A DNA stretch of 64,000 nt from positions 186,001 through 250,000 of the forward strand of contig NZ_FOVI01000001.1 in the NCBI RefSeq assembly GCF_900115115.1, in the 5' to 3' direction. Source of the DNA: Paenimyroides ummariense. Its GTDB lineage: Bacteria > Bacteroidota > Bacteroidia > Flavobacteriales > Flavobacteriaceae. Positions 16,791 through 25,520 of the stretch are shown piece after piece; positions within the stretch are counted from its first letter, which is position 1, and every line of letters starts with the position of its first letter. The position numbers and the translations under genes are program-made. The notes below the pieces were generated by a model. It was not told the DNA's origin and did not search any database. It was given only the letters and a program-made list of their open reading frames with translations.

Positions 16791-17339
16791 TCATTCCAAT
16801 GTATAAATTTCGTTTAAAAATTCTTGTTTTAATAAGTGGCAATCCATAAAATTCTCAATGTTATCAAATAAATCAATAACTTCTAGTCTCGGCAAATTTG
16901 TTTCCTTATCTGACAAAATGGAAGCAAAAGATGAAAATTGAAATGTTTTATAATCTTGGTTTAAATGATGAAATGGATTTAAATGAACATACAAAATAAG
17001 GTTCTTTAAATAAACTTCATCTTTCAACTGCACTCTTTTAAAATGTTTTTCAAATAAGCTACCTGTCCTACTTTCTTGCTTGTTATAGGCTTTCGCATAA
17101 GAGTTAAACATATTAGAAAACTGTTGAGTGATGTTTGTTTCATTTATAACTTTTATTATCAAATGAAAATGATTATCCATTAAACAATAAGCATAGACTT
17201 TAAATGAATTGGTAGCAAAATACTTTAATTTCTTTAGAAAAAACAGCTTGTTATCATCATTAGAAAAAATAACACATCCGTTAATCCCTCTATTATAAAT
17301 GTGATAAAAACAATCATTTTTTAAAACTTCTAATCTCAT
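16791..17339 (-). CDS. REP-associated tyrosine transposase (Y1 transposase, IS200-like)
   Basis: The 182-residue protein starts with the typical FYHIYNRGINGCVIF strand. It contains the HUH motif in DNHFHLIIK (H57, H59), then YAKAYNKQESRTGSLFEKHFKR and YVHLNP near residue 117-122, all hallmarks of RAYT proteins. The catalytic tyrosine is probably Y110 or Y117; I cannot decide which by eye. Family members nick and join single-stranded DNA at REP palindromes. The reading frame looks intact and the motifs complete, so it may be active. Matching palindromes flank it closely on both sides. Confidence 0.88.
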   Translation of the reverse strand: MRLEVLKNDCFYHIYNRGINGCVIFSNDDNKLFFLKKLKYFATNSFKVYAYCLMDNHFHLIIKVINETNITQQFSNMFNSYAKAYNKQESRTGSLFEKHFKRVQLKDEVYLKNLILYVHLNPFHHLNQDYKTFQFSSFASILSDKETNLPRLEVIDLFDNIENFMDCHLLKQEFLNEIYTLE

Positions 17340-17374
17340 GTTTTCATAATGCCTTTGTCATTCTTGTATTTATT

Positions 17375-17402
17375 CCTACAAGGTTTGTTAAACCTTGCAG
17401 GA
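17375..17402. repeat. Single REP palindrome upstream of the RAYT gene
   Basis: CCTACAAGG pairs with CCTTGCAGG around TTTGTTAAA. It corresponds to the right-hand unit of the doublets, in the same orientation. It lies 35 nt before the RAYT start and 3 nt after the hemE stop codon. Confidence 0.82.
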
Positions 17403-17405
17403 AAA

Positions 17406-18431
17406 CTACCCTTTATACTCCTTAACCGCATCAATAAACGCTTTTGCGTGATCTACCGGAATATTTGGTAAAATACCGTGCCCTAAATTTACAATATATT
17501 TGTCTTTACCGAATTCGTCAATCATTTCATGAACCATCTTTTTGATGGTTGGGATTGGCGAAAGCAATCTTGACGGATCAAAATTTCCTTGCAACGTAAT
17601 GTTTCCGCCCGATAAATAACGTGCATTTCTTGCAGAGCACGTCCAATCTACACCTAAAGCTGATGCTTTACTTTTACCCATTTCGTTTAAAGCAAACCAA
17701 CAGCCTTTTCCAAAAACAATCACTTTTGTTTCTTCTGCTAAAGCTTCCACAATCTGGTTGATGTATTGCCACGAAAACTCGTTATAATCGGTCGGAGAAA
17801 GCATTCCGCCCCACGAATCAAAAATCTGAATAGCATTACAACCCGCTTTTACTTTTTCCTTTAAATACAAAATGGTTGTATCGGTAATTTTTTGTAGTAA
17901 AGTGTGTGCTGCAACCGGATTTGAAAAGCAGAAACCTTTTGCGGTATCAAAACTCTTAGATCCTTTTCCTTCCACCACATAACAAAAAATAGTCCATGGT
18001 GAACCTGCAAAACCAATCAATGGAACCTCATCGTTCAACATTTCTTTGGTTAGTTTAATGGCATTCATCACGTAACCCAACGTTTCTTCGATATTTGGAA
18101 CAATCACCTGATTTACCTGTTCCATTGTTCGGATTGGGTTTGGAATCTGCGGTCCTAAATTGTCTTTTAATTCCACATGAATTCCCATTGCGCGCGGAAT
18201 CACCAAAATATCCGAAAATAAAATAGCTGCATCGGGTTTTACTATTCTAATGGGTTGGACCGTGATTTCGGCTGCTAATTCCGGAGTTTCGCAACGGGTA
18301 AAAAAGTCGTATTTGTCGCGCAATGCTCTAAATTCCGGTAAATATCTTCCTGCTTGGCGCATCATCCAAACTGGCGGACGTTCAACTGATTCTCCGTTTA
18401 ATGCTCTTAAAAATAAATCGTTTTTTAACAT
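17406..18431 (-). CDS. hemE: Uroporphyrinogen decarboxylase
   Basis: This 341-residue TIM-barrel enzyme converts uroporphyrinogen III to coproporphyrinogen III. The signature [16 protein letters not shown] (R25, R29 bind the substrate carboxylates) is at the N-terminus. [38 protein letters not shown] and [12 protein letters not shown] follow, as in all HemE. Full length, with no defects. It is part of the leftward hem operon, about 80 nt downstream of hemD. The RAYT element begins immediately after its stop. Confidence 0.98.
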   Translation of the reverse strand: MLKNDLFLRALNGESVERPPVWMMRQAGRYLPEFRALRDKYDFFTRCETPELAAEITVQPIRIVKPDAAILFSDILVIPRAMGIHVELKDNLGPQIPNPIRTMEQVNQVIVPNIEETLGYVMNAIKLTKEMLNDEVPLIGFAGSPWTIFCYVVEGKGSKSFDTAKGFCFSNPVAAHTLLQKITDTTILYLKEKVKAGCNAIQIFDSWGGMLSPTDYNEFSWQYINQIVEALAEETKVIVFGKGCWFALNEMGKSKASALGVDWTCSARNARYLSGGNITLQGNFDPSRLLSPIPTIKKMVHEMIDEFGKDKYIVNLGHGILPNIPVDHAKAFIDAVKEYKG

Positions 18432-18448
18432 TTTTTTATTTAGCTTTA

Positions 18449-18473
18449 GGCTTTAAGCTGTATGCTTCAAGCC
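18449..18473. repeat. Imperfect hairpin between hemD and hemE
   Basis: GGCTTTAAGC pairs with GCTTCAAGCC (one mismatch) around a 5-nt loop, in the ~78-nt hemD-hemE gap. There is no T-tract on the minus strand, so it is unlikely to be a terminator. It may be a small dispersed repeat or an mRNA processing or stability element. Confidence 0.4.
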
Positions 18474-18509
18474 AAATTGTTTATATTAATTTTGCTTATG
18501 GCATTCTGC

Positions 18510-19184
18510 CTAAAGCTTATTGCTATAGTAATTAATGCACTGAATAATTACATTTTCTACCGTTTGCTTGTTGGCAATTACAATATTGTTCGTAATTCCG
18601 TTTAAAGCCGCAGCAGTTGTAGTACCAATGCAGAAACAGGTTTGATTTTTTATGGTGTTTTGTTGCAGATAACTGTGAATTCCCGATGGACTAAAAAACA
18701 GCAATGCATCAGTTTCTGCTTGAATTTCTATTGAATTTGTAGTATTTCGATACACTATGTATTCTTCAAAAGAAATATTGGCTTTTTGCATGGCATTTGG
18801 TAAAACATCTCGTCTTAAATTTCCTGCAAAAAAGGCAATTTGTTCCAAGTGATATTTCTGTTGAATTATCGGTGCTAAATCTTCTGCGTATTCTTGAACT
18901 TCCAGCACATTAAATCCATTTTCCTGTAATAATTGTTTGGTTTTTGAACCTACACAAACAGCGGGAATTTGCTTTAAAGTTTCGATATTTTCATTCTGCA
19001 ATACACTTTTTACAGCATTTTGAGATGTAAAAAGCAATAAAGTTGGAATGGTTTTTAACTGAAAAGGAACAAATATAATTTTGATAAAATCTGCTTCGAT
19101 TACCGAAAAACCTGCATTTAGCAAAAATTGTTTTTGATTGCTATTGAGTCTTTTGGTTGATAATATGCAGATTTTTGGTTTCAT
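18510..19184 (-). CDS. hemD: Uroporphyrinogen-III synthase
   Basis: The 224-residue protein has the weakly conserved HemD pattern: STKRL near the start, LLFTSQNAVKSVL, VCVGSKTKQLLQENGF, an IAFFAGNLRRDVLP segment at the domain swap, and LLFFSPSGIHSYL with CFCIGTTTAAAL at the end. It closes and inverts ring D of hydroxymethylbilane. Sequence alone is weak for this family, but its position 1 nt after hemC makes the call firm. Slightly short but complete. Confidence 0.93.
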   Translation of the reverse strand: MKPKICILSTKRLNSNQKQFLLNAGFSVIEADFIKIIFVPFQLKTIPTLLLFTSQNAVKSVLQNENIETLKQIPAVCVGSKTKQLLQENGFNVLEVQEYAEDLAPIIQQKYHLEQIAFFAGNLRRDVLPNAMQKANISFEEYIVYRNTTNSIEIQAETDALLFFSPSGIHSYLQQNTIKNQTCFCIGTTTAAALNGITNNIVIANKQTVENVIIQCINYYSNKL

Positions 19185-19185
19185 T

Positions 19186-20109
19186 TTACTTTTTCAATTG
19201 AGATCGAAGTTCTATCATTAATACAGAACCGCCGTTTTCCAAAATTTCTTTTGCTGCGAAAAAACCTAATTTTTTCCATTCGTTAATGGGAACATTCTTT
19301 TCAATTTCGAATTTCTGTTTTCCGTCTATCGAAAGTAAATTTCCTTTAAAAATAATGGTATCTTCCTCTTCATTATAACTTGCCAGAGCACCAATTGGTG
19401 CAGTACAACCGCCTTCTAATGTGCGTAAAAACTGTCGTTCTATATGTGTACAAATTTCGGTTTCAATATCGTTTAATTGTGCAACGGCATCTAAAACATA
19501 ATTATCGTTTTCCATTGCAACAACCATCATTGCACCTTGCGCTGGAGCGGGAACCATCCAATCTAAATTAATAAACTCGGTTGGTTTTAAATTGATTCGC
19601 TCCAAACCGGCGGCAGCAAAAATAGCTGCATTCCACGAATTATCTTTCAGTTTTTGCAGACGCGTATTCACGTTTCCACGTAAATCTTCTACTGTATGTT
19701 TCGGATATTTGTTTAACCACTGCGCTTTTCTGCGTAACGATCCGCTGGCAATTGTTCCGTTGGTCTCCAAAAAATCGGTAGATCCTTTGTGAACCAAAAT
19801 GTCATGCACGTTTCCGCGCTTTAAAACGGCAGCCTGCACAATACTTTGCGGTAAAGCTGTTGGTACGTCTTTCATGGAATGCACCGCAATATCAACCTTG
19901 CCGGCAATCATGGCAACATCGAGCGTTTTAGTAAATATTCCGGTAATTCCTAACTCGTATAAAGGTTTGTCTAAAATAATATCCCCATCAGCCTTTACAG
20001 CTATAATTTCTGTTTTATAGCCTAAATTATTCAGTTGTTTTGATACGGTATTGGCTTGCCAAAGCGCTAATTCGCTGTCGCGGGTTCCAATTCTGATTAT
20101 TTTATTCAT
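19186..20109 (-). CDS. hemC: Porphobilinogen deaminase (hydroxymethylbilane synthase)
   Basis: This 307-residue enzyme polymerises four porphobilinogens on a dipyrromethane cofactor. IRIGTRDSELALWQA opens the protein. VHSMKDVP holds the catalytic Asp (D81), SLRRKAQ and LRGNVNTRL bind the growing chain, and C235 in LEGGCTAPIGA is the cofactor attachment site. Its first 8 nt overlap the end of hemA, and hemD follows after 1 nt, giving a tightly coupled hemACD block. Confidence 0.98.
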   Translation of the reverse strand: MNKIIRIGTRDSELALWQANTVSKQLNNLGYKTEIIAVKADGDIILDKPLYELGITGIFTKTLDVAMIAGKVDIAVHSMKDVPTALPQSIVQAAVLKRGNVHDILVHKGSTDFLETNGTIASGSLRRKAQWLNKYPKHTVEDLRGNVNTRLQKLKDNSWNAAIFAAAGLERINLKPTEFINLDWMVPAPAQGAMMVVAMENDNYVLDAVAQLNDIETEICTHIERQFLRTLEGGCTAPIGALASYNEEEDTIIFKGNLLSIDGKQKFEIEKNVPINEWKKLGFFAAKEILENGGSVLMIELRSQLKK

Positions 20110-21361
20110 TTGTGAGTGTTTCTATTTGAAAAACTTTTTCGATCCATTCAATACTTTCATCAACTTCGGTGGTTTCATTTTTTAAATGATTGGCAAAGTG
20201 TGTAGTAATTTTTTGAATAAGACGCGTGGTGATTAAATTCGCGTGATCTTCGTCAAAGTTTTGTATTTTCTTTTTGTGGTATTTTAATTCGGTTTCTTTA
20301 ATTTCTTCCAATTTTGCTTTTAGCGCGTGAATTGTCGGTGCAAATTTTCTGGCTTGTGTCCAAGTAATGAATTCATGCTTCACCTCATCTATAATAGCCA
20401 TTGCCTGCGGCACATATTCTTTGCGTTTTGCTAAGGTATCATCGGTCATTTGAGACAATTGATCTAAATGAACCAAGGTAACATCGGCAACATCCAACAC
20501 ATTTTCATTCACGTTTTTTGGTATCGATAAATCTAAAATCAACAATGATTTTTTAAGATTCAGCAATTCTTTGTCAATGGTTGGATTTTGCGCCCCGGTT
20601 GCTACAATCAGCACATCGGTATTTTGAATTTCGGCTTGTAAATCGGCATAATCTTTAACGATTAAATTGAATTTACCCGCAATTTTCTGTGCTTTGTCTT
20701 TGGTGCGATTTATTAAAGTAATTTGATTATTTTTTGTATGCTTCACAAGGTTTTCACAGGTATTTCTACCTATTTTCCCTGTTCCGAAAAGCAGGATATT
20801 TTTCTCTTTAATATCTGCTACATTATTTAAGATGTAATGAACCGAAGCGAATGATACCGAAGTTGCACCGGTACTGATCTCGGTTTCGTTTTTAATGCGC
20901 TTGCTTGCCTGAATAACCGAATTTACCAATCGTTCAAAATAATTGTTGGTCAATCCTTTTTCGCGGGCTGCAATAAAACCGGTTTTAACCTGACTTATAA
21001 TTTCAAAATCGCCTAAAATCTGACTATCCATTCCTGTTCCAACCTTAAAAAGATGCGAAACAGCTTCGTTATTTTTGTGCACGTAAGCTACACGCTGAAA
21101 ATCTTCTACCGTACCGTTACTGTGTTTGCACAATAAAGAAATTAATTGAAATGGATGTTCTGCAAAACCATACAGTTCGGTTCTGTTACAGGTAGAAATA
21201 GCCATTAAAGACGGAATTCCTTCCAAACGGGCATCGTCCAGCAAATTCGATTTCGCCTGGTCGCTTAAACTGAATTTACCACGCGTTTCCGCATCGGCTT
21301 TCTTGTAATTTAATCCCACCACATAAAAATGCGACGGTTTTATATTGTTGTTGTTCTTCAT
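20102..21361 (-). CDS. hemA: Glutamyl-tRNA reductase
   Basis: This 419-residue enzyme makes glutamate-1-semialdehyde from charged tRNA-Glu, the committed step of C5-pathway heme synthesis. FYVVGLNYKKADAETRGKF opens it. The nucleophile C58 is in ISTCNRTELYG, GSQILGDFEI-type residues follow (here DSQILGDFE), and LLFGTGKIGRNT is the NADPH-binding loop. The C-terminal dimerisation helices are present. It is first in the leftward hem operon and divergent from the AraC-type regulator. Regulation by heme at this step is common in bacteria but is not shown by the sequence. Confidence 0.98.
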   Translation of the reverse strand: MKNNNNIKPSHFYVVGLNYKKADAETRGKFSLSDQAKSNLLDDARLEGIPSLMAISTCNRTELYGFAEHPFQLISLLCKHSNGTVEDFQRVAYVHKNNEAVSHLFKVGTGMDSQILGDFEIISQVKTGFIAAREKGLTNNYFERLVNSVIQASKRIKNETEISTGATSVSFASVHYILNNVADIKEKNILLFGTGKIGRNTCENLVKHTKNNQITLINRTKDKAQKIAGKFNLIVKDYADLQAEIQNTDVLIVATGAQNPTIDKELLNLKKSLLILDLSIPKNVNENVLDVADVTLVHLDQLSQMTDDTLAKRKEYVPQAMAIIDEVKHEFITWTQARKFAPTIHALKAKLEEIKETELKYHKKKIQNFDEDHANLITTRLIQKITTHFANHLKNETTEVDESIEWIEKVFQIETLTNE

Positions 21362-21442
21362 TATTTAGTTTCACTAATAAAGCTTCACAAATTTAAAAGC
21401 AATAGTTTAATTAAAATAACGCTGTAAGGACTAATTATATCG

Positions 21443-21450
21443 CAAAGTTA
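21443..21450 (-). promoter_or_regulatory. Possible -7 element of the hemA operon
   Basis: The minus strand reads TAACTTTG, a TAnnTTTG match, about 80 nt before the hemA start. No TTG lies at the expected distance upstream, so this is tentative. Confidence 0.35.
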
Positions 21451-21465
21451 CATTTTGATTTTTTG

Positions 21466-21498
21466 TTGCGTTATTTTTTCAAAAAAGCCTTATATTTG
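21466..21498 (+). promoter_or_regulatory. Promoter of the AraC-type regulator and hemH operon
   Basis: TTG (21466-21468) and TATATTTG (21491-21498) are separated by 22 nt, within the 17-23 nt allowed for Bacteroidota primary-sigma promoters. The start codon lies about 95 nt further on. The 232-nt divergent gap shared with hemA could host operators, but no clear palindrome was seen. Confidence 0.5.
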
Positions 21499-21593
21499 CT
21501 GACGTTAATGATTTTTACTGAATTAATATTTAGAACAATTCTAAATAGATTGATTGCTAAATTTTAATTCATTCAAAAAACAAAAACAACGCT

Positions 21594-22463
21594 ATGAGAA
21601 CTCAAGAAGATGTTATTTTAGAAGATGATTTTATTTGCATTCGCTTAAAAAACGAATCTGACAATGTGCAGGTTATCACAAAAGATTTAAGTAACGAGGT
21701 TATGCAGTTTCACTTTATTTTAAAAGGGAAAGGAACGTTTGTTTTTAACAGCGGCGCTTACACCATACCGGTTAACGAAGAAAACAGTTTAACGCTTTAC
21801 AATCCGCAGCGTGGCTTGCCTATTCATTTGGAAGTTCAACCGAGTTCGTGGATCATTTCTGTGATTATATCGATAAAAAAATTTCATAATCTTTTTTCGA
21901 CCGAAGCCGAGTTTATTCCTTTTTTAAACAAAGATGCGATCGACAGGAAACATTATGCACAAACAAACATTACCCCTTCCATGTCGGTTGTTTTGTATCA
22001 AATAATGAACTTCAATCTGCATTCATCGGTCAAAAAACTGTATTATAAGGCCAAAGTTTACGAATTATTGAGTCTTCTTTTTAATAAACCCGAAGGAACC
22101 GACGATGAAAGTTGCCCGTTTAAAACCGATGAAGAAGAAACTATGAAAATTAAACATGCCAAAGACATTTTGTTGAAAAATATGGCAGAACCTCCTACTC
22201 TTCAGGAATTAGCAGATGAAATTGGTTTGAACATCAAAAAATTAAAACAAGGTTTTAAGCAGGTTTATGGCGATACAGTTTACGGATTTTTGTTTGATTA
22301 TAAAATGGAATATGCCCGTAAATTGTTAGACAGCGGCACTTATAATGTAAACGAAGTGGGTAACCGCATTGGCTACAGCACTGCAAGCCACTTTATTGCA
22401 GCATTTAAAAAGAAATTTGGCACTACGCCTAAAAAATATTTAATGTCTTTAGTGACAAATTAA
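21594..22463 (+). CDS. AraC family transcriptional regulator next to heme genes
   Basis: The 289-residue protein has an N-terminal cupin-like sensing region (MQFHFILKGKGTFVF, then a beta-rich stretch) and a C-terminal double helix-turn-helix from about residue 190 (LQELADEIGLNIKKLKQGFKQVYG and VGNRIGYSTASHFIAAFKKKFGTTPKKY). Its architecture resembles the PchR/iron-responsive branch of AraC proteins. It is divergent from hemA and 13 nt upstream of hemH, so control of heme synthesis by iron or porphyrin is a plausible inference. No effector can be named from sequence. Confidence 0.88.
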   Translation: MRTQEDVILEDDFICIRLKNESDNVQVITKDLSNEVMQFHFILKGKGTFVFNSGAYTIPVNEENSLTLYNPQRGLPIHLEVQPSSWIISVIISIKKFHNLFSTEAEFIPFLNKDAIDRKHYAQTNITPSMSVVLYQIMNFNLHSSVKKLYYKAKVYELLSLLFNKPEGTDDESCPFKTDEEETMKIKHAKDILLKNMAEPPTLQELADEIGLNIKKLKQGFKQVYGDTVYGFLFDYKMEYARKLLDSGTYNVNEVGNRIGYSTASHFIAAFKKKFGTTPKKYLMSLVTN

Positions 22464-22476
22464 TACCACACAAAAC

Positions 22477-23493
22477 ATGAAAGGAGTTTTATTAGTTAAT
22501 TTAGGATCGCCCGAAAGTCCAACACCAAAAGACGTAAAGCCTTATTTAGATGAATTTTTAATGGATAAATATGTGATCGATGTTACATATTTACTGCGTG
22601 CTTTATTGGTCCGCGGAATCATTTTAAGAAAACGTCCTGAACAATCGGCTCACGCTTATGCACAAATTTGGACAGACGAAGGTTCACCTTTGATTGTGTT
22701 CTCTAAAAGAATGCACGAAAAAGTGAAAAACCAAGTGGATATTCCCGTTGCTTTAGCTATGCGCTATGGAACAATGACTATTGAAAAAGGGCTGCAGGAA
22801 TTAAAAGATCAAGGTGTAACCGATGTAATGTTGTTGGCTTTATATCCGCAGTATGCTATGGCATCAACTACTACAATCTGGGCATTGGCAGACGAATTGG
22901 TTGCTACTAAATTTCCTGAAATAACGTTGACCAAAGTTCCTGCATTTTACAACAAACCCGATTTTATTCAGGCATTGGCAAATTCTATAAAAAAACATTT
23001 GGAAGGATTTGATTATGACCATTTGCTGTTTTCATATCACGGAATTCCAAAACGCCATATTCGTAAAACCGATGTAACCAAATCGCATTGTAAAATCAAT
23101 GGATCGTGTTGTACTACACCATCGCCTGCACACGAGTTCTGTTACCGCCACCAATGTTTTGAAACCACCAAACAAGTGGTTAAACTATTGGGAATTCCCG
23201 AAGGAAAATACAGTCAAACCTTTCAATCAAGATTAGCCGGCGACAAATGGTTAACACCTTATACCGATGTTGAAATTAACAACATGCCTGCCAAAGGAAT
23301 TAAGAAATTAGCTGTTGTAACACCTGCTTTTGTTGCCGATTGCTTAGAAACATTAGAGGAAATTGCTATGCGTGCCAACGAAGATTTTAAAGCAAATGGT
23401 GGCGAAGAATTTTTTGCTGTTCCGTGTTTGAACGATGAAGACGAATGGTGTAACGTGGTTGCAAATTGGGTAAAAGATTGGTCTAAAAACTAA
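22477..23493 (+). CDS. hemH: Ferrochelatase with a Cys-rich internal segment
   Basis: The 338-residue protein has LVNLGSPESPTPKDVKPYLDEFLMD at the N-terminus, the catalytic His H188 in FSYHGIPKRH, and an acidic helix around VADCLETLEEI. A segment at residues 205-227 holds five cysteines (C205, C211, C212, C222, C227) and further ones occur at 289, 317 and 325. Some bacterial ferrochelatases carry a [2Fe-2S] cluster with non-animal ligand spacing, and these cysteines are candidates. It ends the heme pathway by inserting Fe(II) into protoporphyrin IX. Confidence 0.96.
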   Translation: MKGVLLVNLGSPESPTPKDVKPYLDEFLMDKYVIDVTYLLRALLVRGIILRKRPEQSAHAYAQIWTDEGSPLIVFSKRMHEKVKNQVDIPVALAMRYGTMTIEKGLQELKDQGVTDVMLLALYPQYAMASTTTIWALADELVATKFPEITLTKVPAFYNKPDFIQALANSIKKHLEGFDYDHLLFSYHGIPKRHIRKTDVTKSHCKINGSCCTTPSPAHEFCYRHQCFETTKQVVKLLGIPEGKYSQTFQSRLAGDKWLTPYTDVEINNMPAKGIKKLAVVTPAFVADCLETLEEIAMRANEDFKANGGEEFFAVPCLNDEDEWCNVVANWVKDWSKN

Positions 23494-23496
23494 TTT

Positions 23497-24030
23497 ATGT
23501 ATTTATACTTAAAGGCGTTACATATTATTTTTGTTGTTTGCTGGTTTGCCGGACTTTTTTACATTGTACGTTTGTTTGTGTATTATGCCGAAGCTCAGTT
23601 AAAATCGGATATTGAAAAGGAAATTCTTTCAAATCAATACCGGATAATGACTAACAGATTGTGGTACATTATTACTTTTCCGGCTGCCGTATTGGCAACT
23701 ATTTTTGGCGTGTGGATGTTGGTGGAAAATCCTGCACTTTTGCAAATGCCCTGGATGCACGTTAAATTGCTTTTCGTACTGCTTTTATGGCTGTATCATT
23801 TTAAATGTCAGCAGTTTGTAAAACAGATCAAAAACAAAAACCTTACAAAAAACAGTTCTTTTTTCAGAATTTGGAACGAAGGTGCCACAATTATACTTTT
23901 TTCAGTAGTATTTTTAGTAATTTTAAAAAGTGCCATTAACTGGATTTTTGGCGTAGCCGGTATTTTTGTATTGGCACTATTGTTAACTTTAGGCTTTAAA
24001 TTCTATAAGAAAATACGCGAGAAAAATTAG
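23497..24030 (+). CDS. hemJ: HemJ-like protoporphyrinogen IX oxidase (CopD/UPF0093 family)
   Basis: This 177-residue membrane protein has four to five transmembrane helices. The N-terminal LKALHIIFVVCWFAGLFYIVRLFVYYAE (H9, R25) is the HemJ signature helix. NRLWYIITFPAAVLATIFGVWML, a second helix with WMHVKLLFVLLLWLYHFKC, and RIWNEGATIILFSVVFLVIL follow, matching the family's order. HemJ oxidises protoporphyrinogen IX in organisms without HemG or HemY. Its start lies 3 nt after hemH, which supports the call. Annotation pipelines often name it only 'CopD family'. Confidence 0.87.
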   Translation: MYLYLKALHIIFVVCWFAGLFYIVRLFVYYAEAQLKSDIEKEILSNQYRIMTNRLWYIITFPAAVLATIFGVWMLVENPALLQMPWMHVKLLFVLLLWLYHFKCQQFVKQIKNKNLTKNSSFFRIWNEGATIILFSVVFLVILKSAINWIFGVAGIFVLALLLTLGFKFYKKIREKN

Positions 24031-24036
24031 GCATTT

Positions 24037-25509
24037 ATGGCAAAACCATTCAACATACAAAGCACATCGTTACGTGTAAGAATTTTCATTGCCATGATTT
24101 TTCTTACCATTGTATCGTCGGTTTTAATTGCCATGGTTACCATTTATCAGTTTAAAAAAGAAGCGCGAAATTACCATCAGGATCGATTGATTAGAAAGGA
24201 AGATGCCGTAAACGAGCATTTAAACTTTATTCTGCAAACCACGGATATTCCTGTGACGACAGAAAATTTACCATTGATTTTTAAGGATAAAATTTTCGAA
24301 CTCTCCAGCATTCACAACATACAGATCAACATTTACGATTTAAAGGGAAATCTTTTAATAACATCGAAAGGAAATTTTATTGTCGATAAAATAAACAACG
24401 AAGTTATATCTCCCAATATTCTGAAAATAATTGAAACCACAAGTACCAAACGCTTTATTGATTTACGAATTATAGACGGCGTAACATACCGTTCTGCCTA
24501 CAACTACATAAAAGACAACCAGTTTAAACCGCTAGGAATTATTAGCATGCCAGTTGCCGAAGAAACATCGTTTTATGACGCGCAGGTAAACAGTTTTTTA
24601 ATACTTTTTGCACAGATTTATATTTTTGTAATTATTCTGGCAATTATTCTCGCGTTTATTTTATCAAGCTACATTACCAAAACCATTCAATTAATTAGCG
24701 ATCGTATCCAAAAAACAAATATTAACCGCCGAAACGAAAAAATTAAGGTAGAAAACGCTTCGTACGAAATTGAAGCCTTAATAAATTCGTACAACCAAAT
24801 GGTTGATAAGTTAGAAGAATCGGCAGAAAAACTGGCTCAAAGTCAGCGCGAAATGGCGTGGCGCGAAATGGCGAAACAGGTGGCGCATGAGATTAAAAAT
24901 CCGTTAACGCCAATGAAATTATCCGTTCAAAGTTTTCAACGAAAATTCAATCCGGAAGATCCAAACGTAAACGGAAAGATAAAAGACTTTTGCGAAACCA
25001 TGGTGCAGCAAATTGATACCATGAGTGCGGTTGCATCGGCTTTTTCAAACTTTGCATCGATGCCTGCTCAAGAAAATACCACGTTGAATGTTGTTAAGGT
25101 GGTGCAATTGGCTTTGGATATTTTTAACGAAGATTTTATCAATTTTGAATCAACCGAAGACGAAATCATTGCTATATTTGATCAATCGCAAATTATCCGA
25201 ATCATAAACAATCTGGTTAAAAATGCTATTGAAGGAATTCCGAATTATGAACCCTTTCCACGAATTTCAGTCAAAGTTAAAAGAGAAGGTCAATCGGTAT
25301 TAATCACTGTTTCCGACAATGGATCTGGGATTCCTGAAGATATTAAAGATAAAATTTTCGAACCTAAATTCACAACAAAAACAAGCGGAATGGGACTTGG
25401 CTTGGCAATGATTAAAAACATGATCGAGAGCTACGGCGGAAGCATCCGTTTTGAATCGGTTTTGAATAAAGGAACAACGTTTTACGTAAAACTACCAATT
25501 AGTAACTAA
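24037..25509 (+). CDS. NtrY-like sensor histidine kinase, orphan
   Basis: The 490-residue membrane kinase has one TM near residues 14-38, a periplasmic sensing region of ~145 residues with a beta-rich PAS/Cache-like look, a second TM (about 186-212) and a HAMP linker. A dimerisation helix carries H284 in [16 protein letters not shown], the NtrY type of H box. The ATPase domain has [17 protein letters not shown] and [12 protein letters not shown]. No response regulator is adjacent. It starts 6 nt after hemJ and is followed 11 nt later by an enoyl-CoA hydratase gene, so it is co-transcribed with heme genes. Confidence 0.9.
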   Translation: MAKPFNIQSTSLRVRIFIAMIFLTIVSSVLIAMVTIYQFKKEARNYHQDRLIRKEDAVNEHLNFILQTTDIPVTTENLPLIFKDKIFELSSIHNIQINIYDLKGNLLITSKGNFIVDKINNEVISPNILKIIETTSTKRFIDLRIIDGVTYRSAYNYIKDNQFKPLGIISMPVAEETSFYDAQVNSFLILFAQIYIFVIILAIILAFILSSYITKTIQLISDRIQKTNINRRNEKIKVENASYEIEALINSYNQMVDKLEESAEKLAQSQREMAWREMAKQVAHEIKNPLTPMKLSVQSFQRKFNPEDPNVNGKIKDFCETMVQQIDTMSAVASAFSNFASMPAQENTTLNVVKVVQLALDIFNEDFINFESTEDEIIAIFDQSQIIRIINNLVKNAIEGIPNYEPFPRISVKVKREGQSVLITVSDNGSGIPEDIKDKIFEPKFTTKTSGMGLGLAMIKNMIESYGGSIRFESVLNKGTTFYVKLPISN

Positions 25510-25520
25510 AAAATAAAAAT

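Larger units (their letters stand above)
16711..17402 (-). mobile_element. RAYT gene flanked by its probable REP palindromes
   Basis: The segment consists of a REP doublet, the transposase gene and a single REP, in that order. In RAYT/REP systems the transposase gene is normally bounded by copies of the palindrome it recognises, as here. The element separates hemE from the downstream genes of the same operon. No target-site duplication could be confirmed by eye. Confidence 0.72.
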
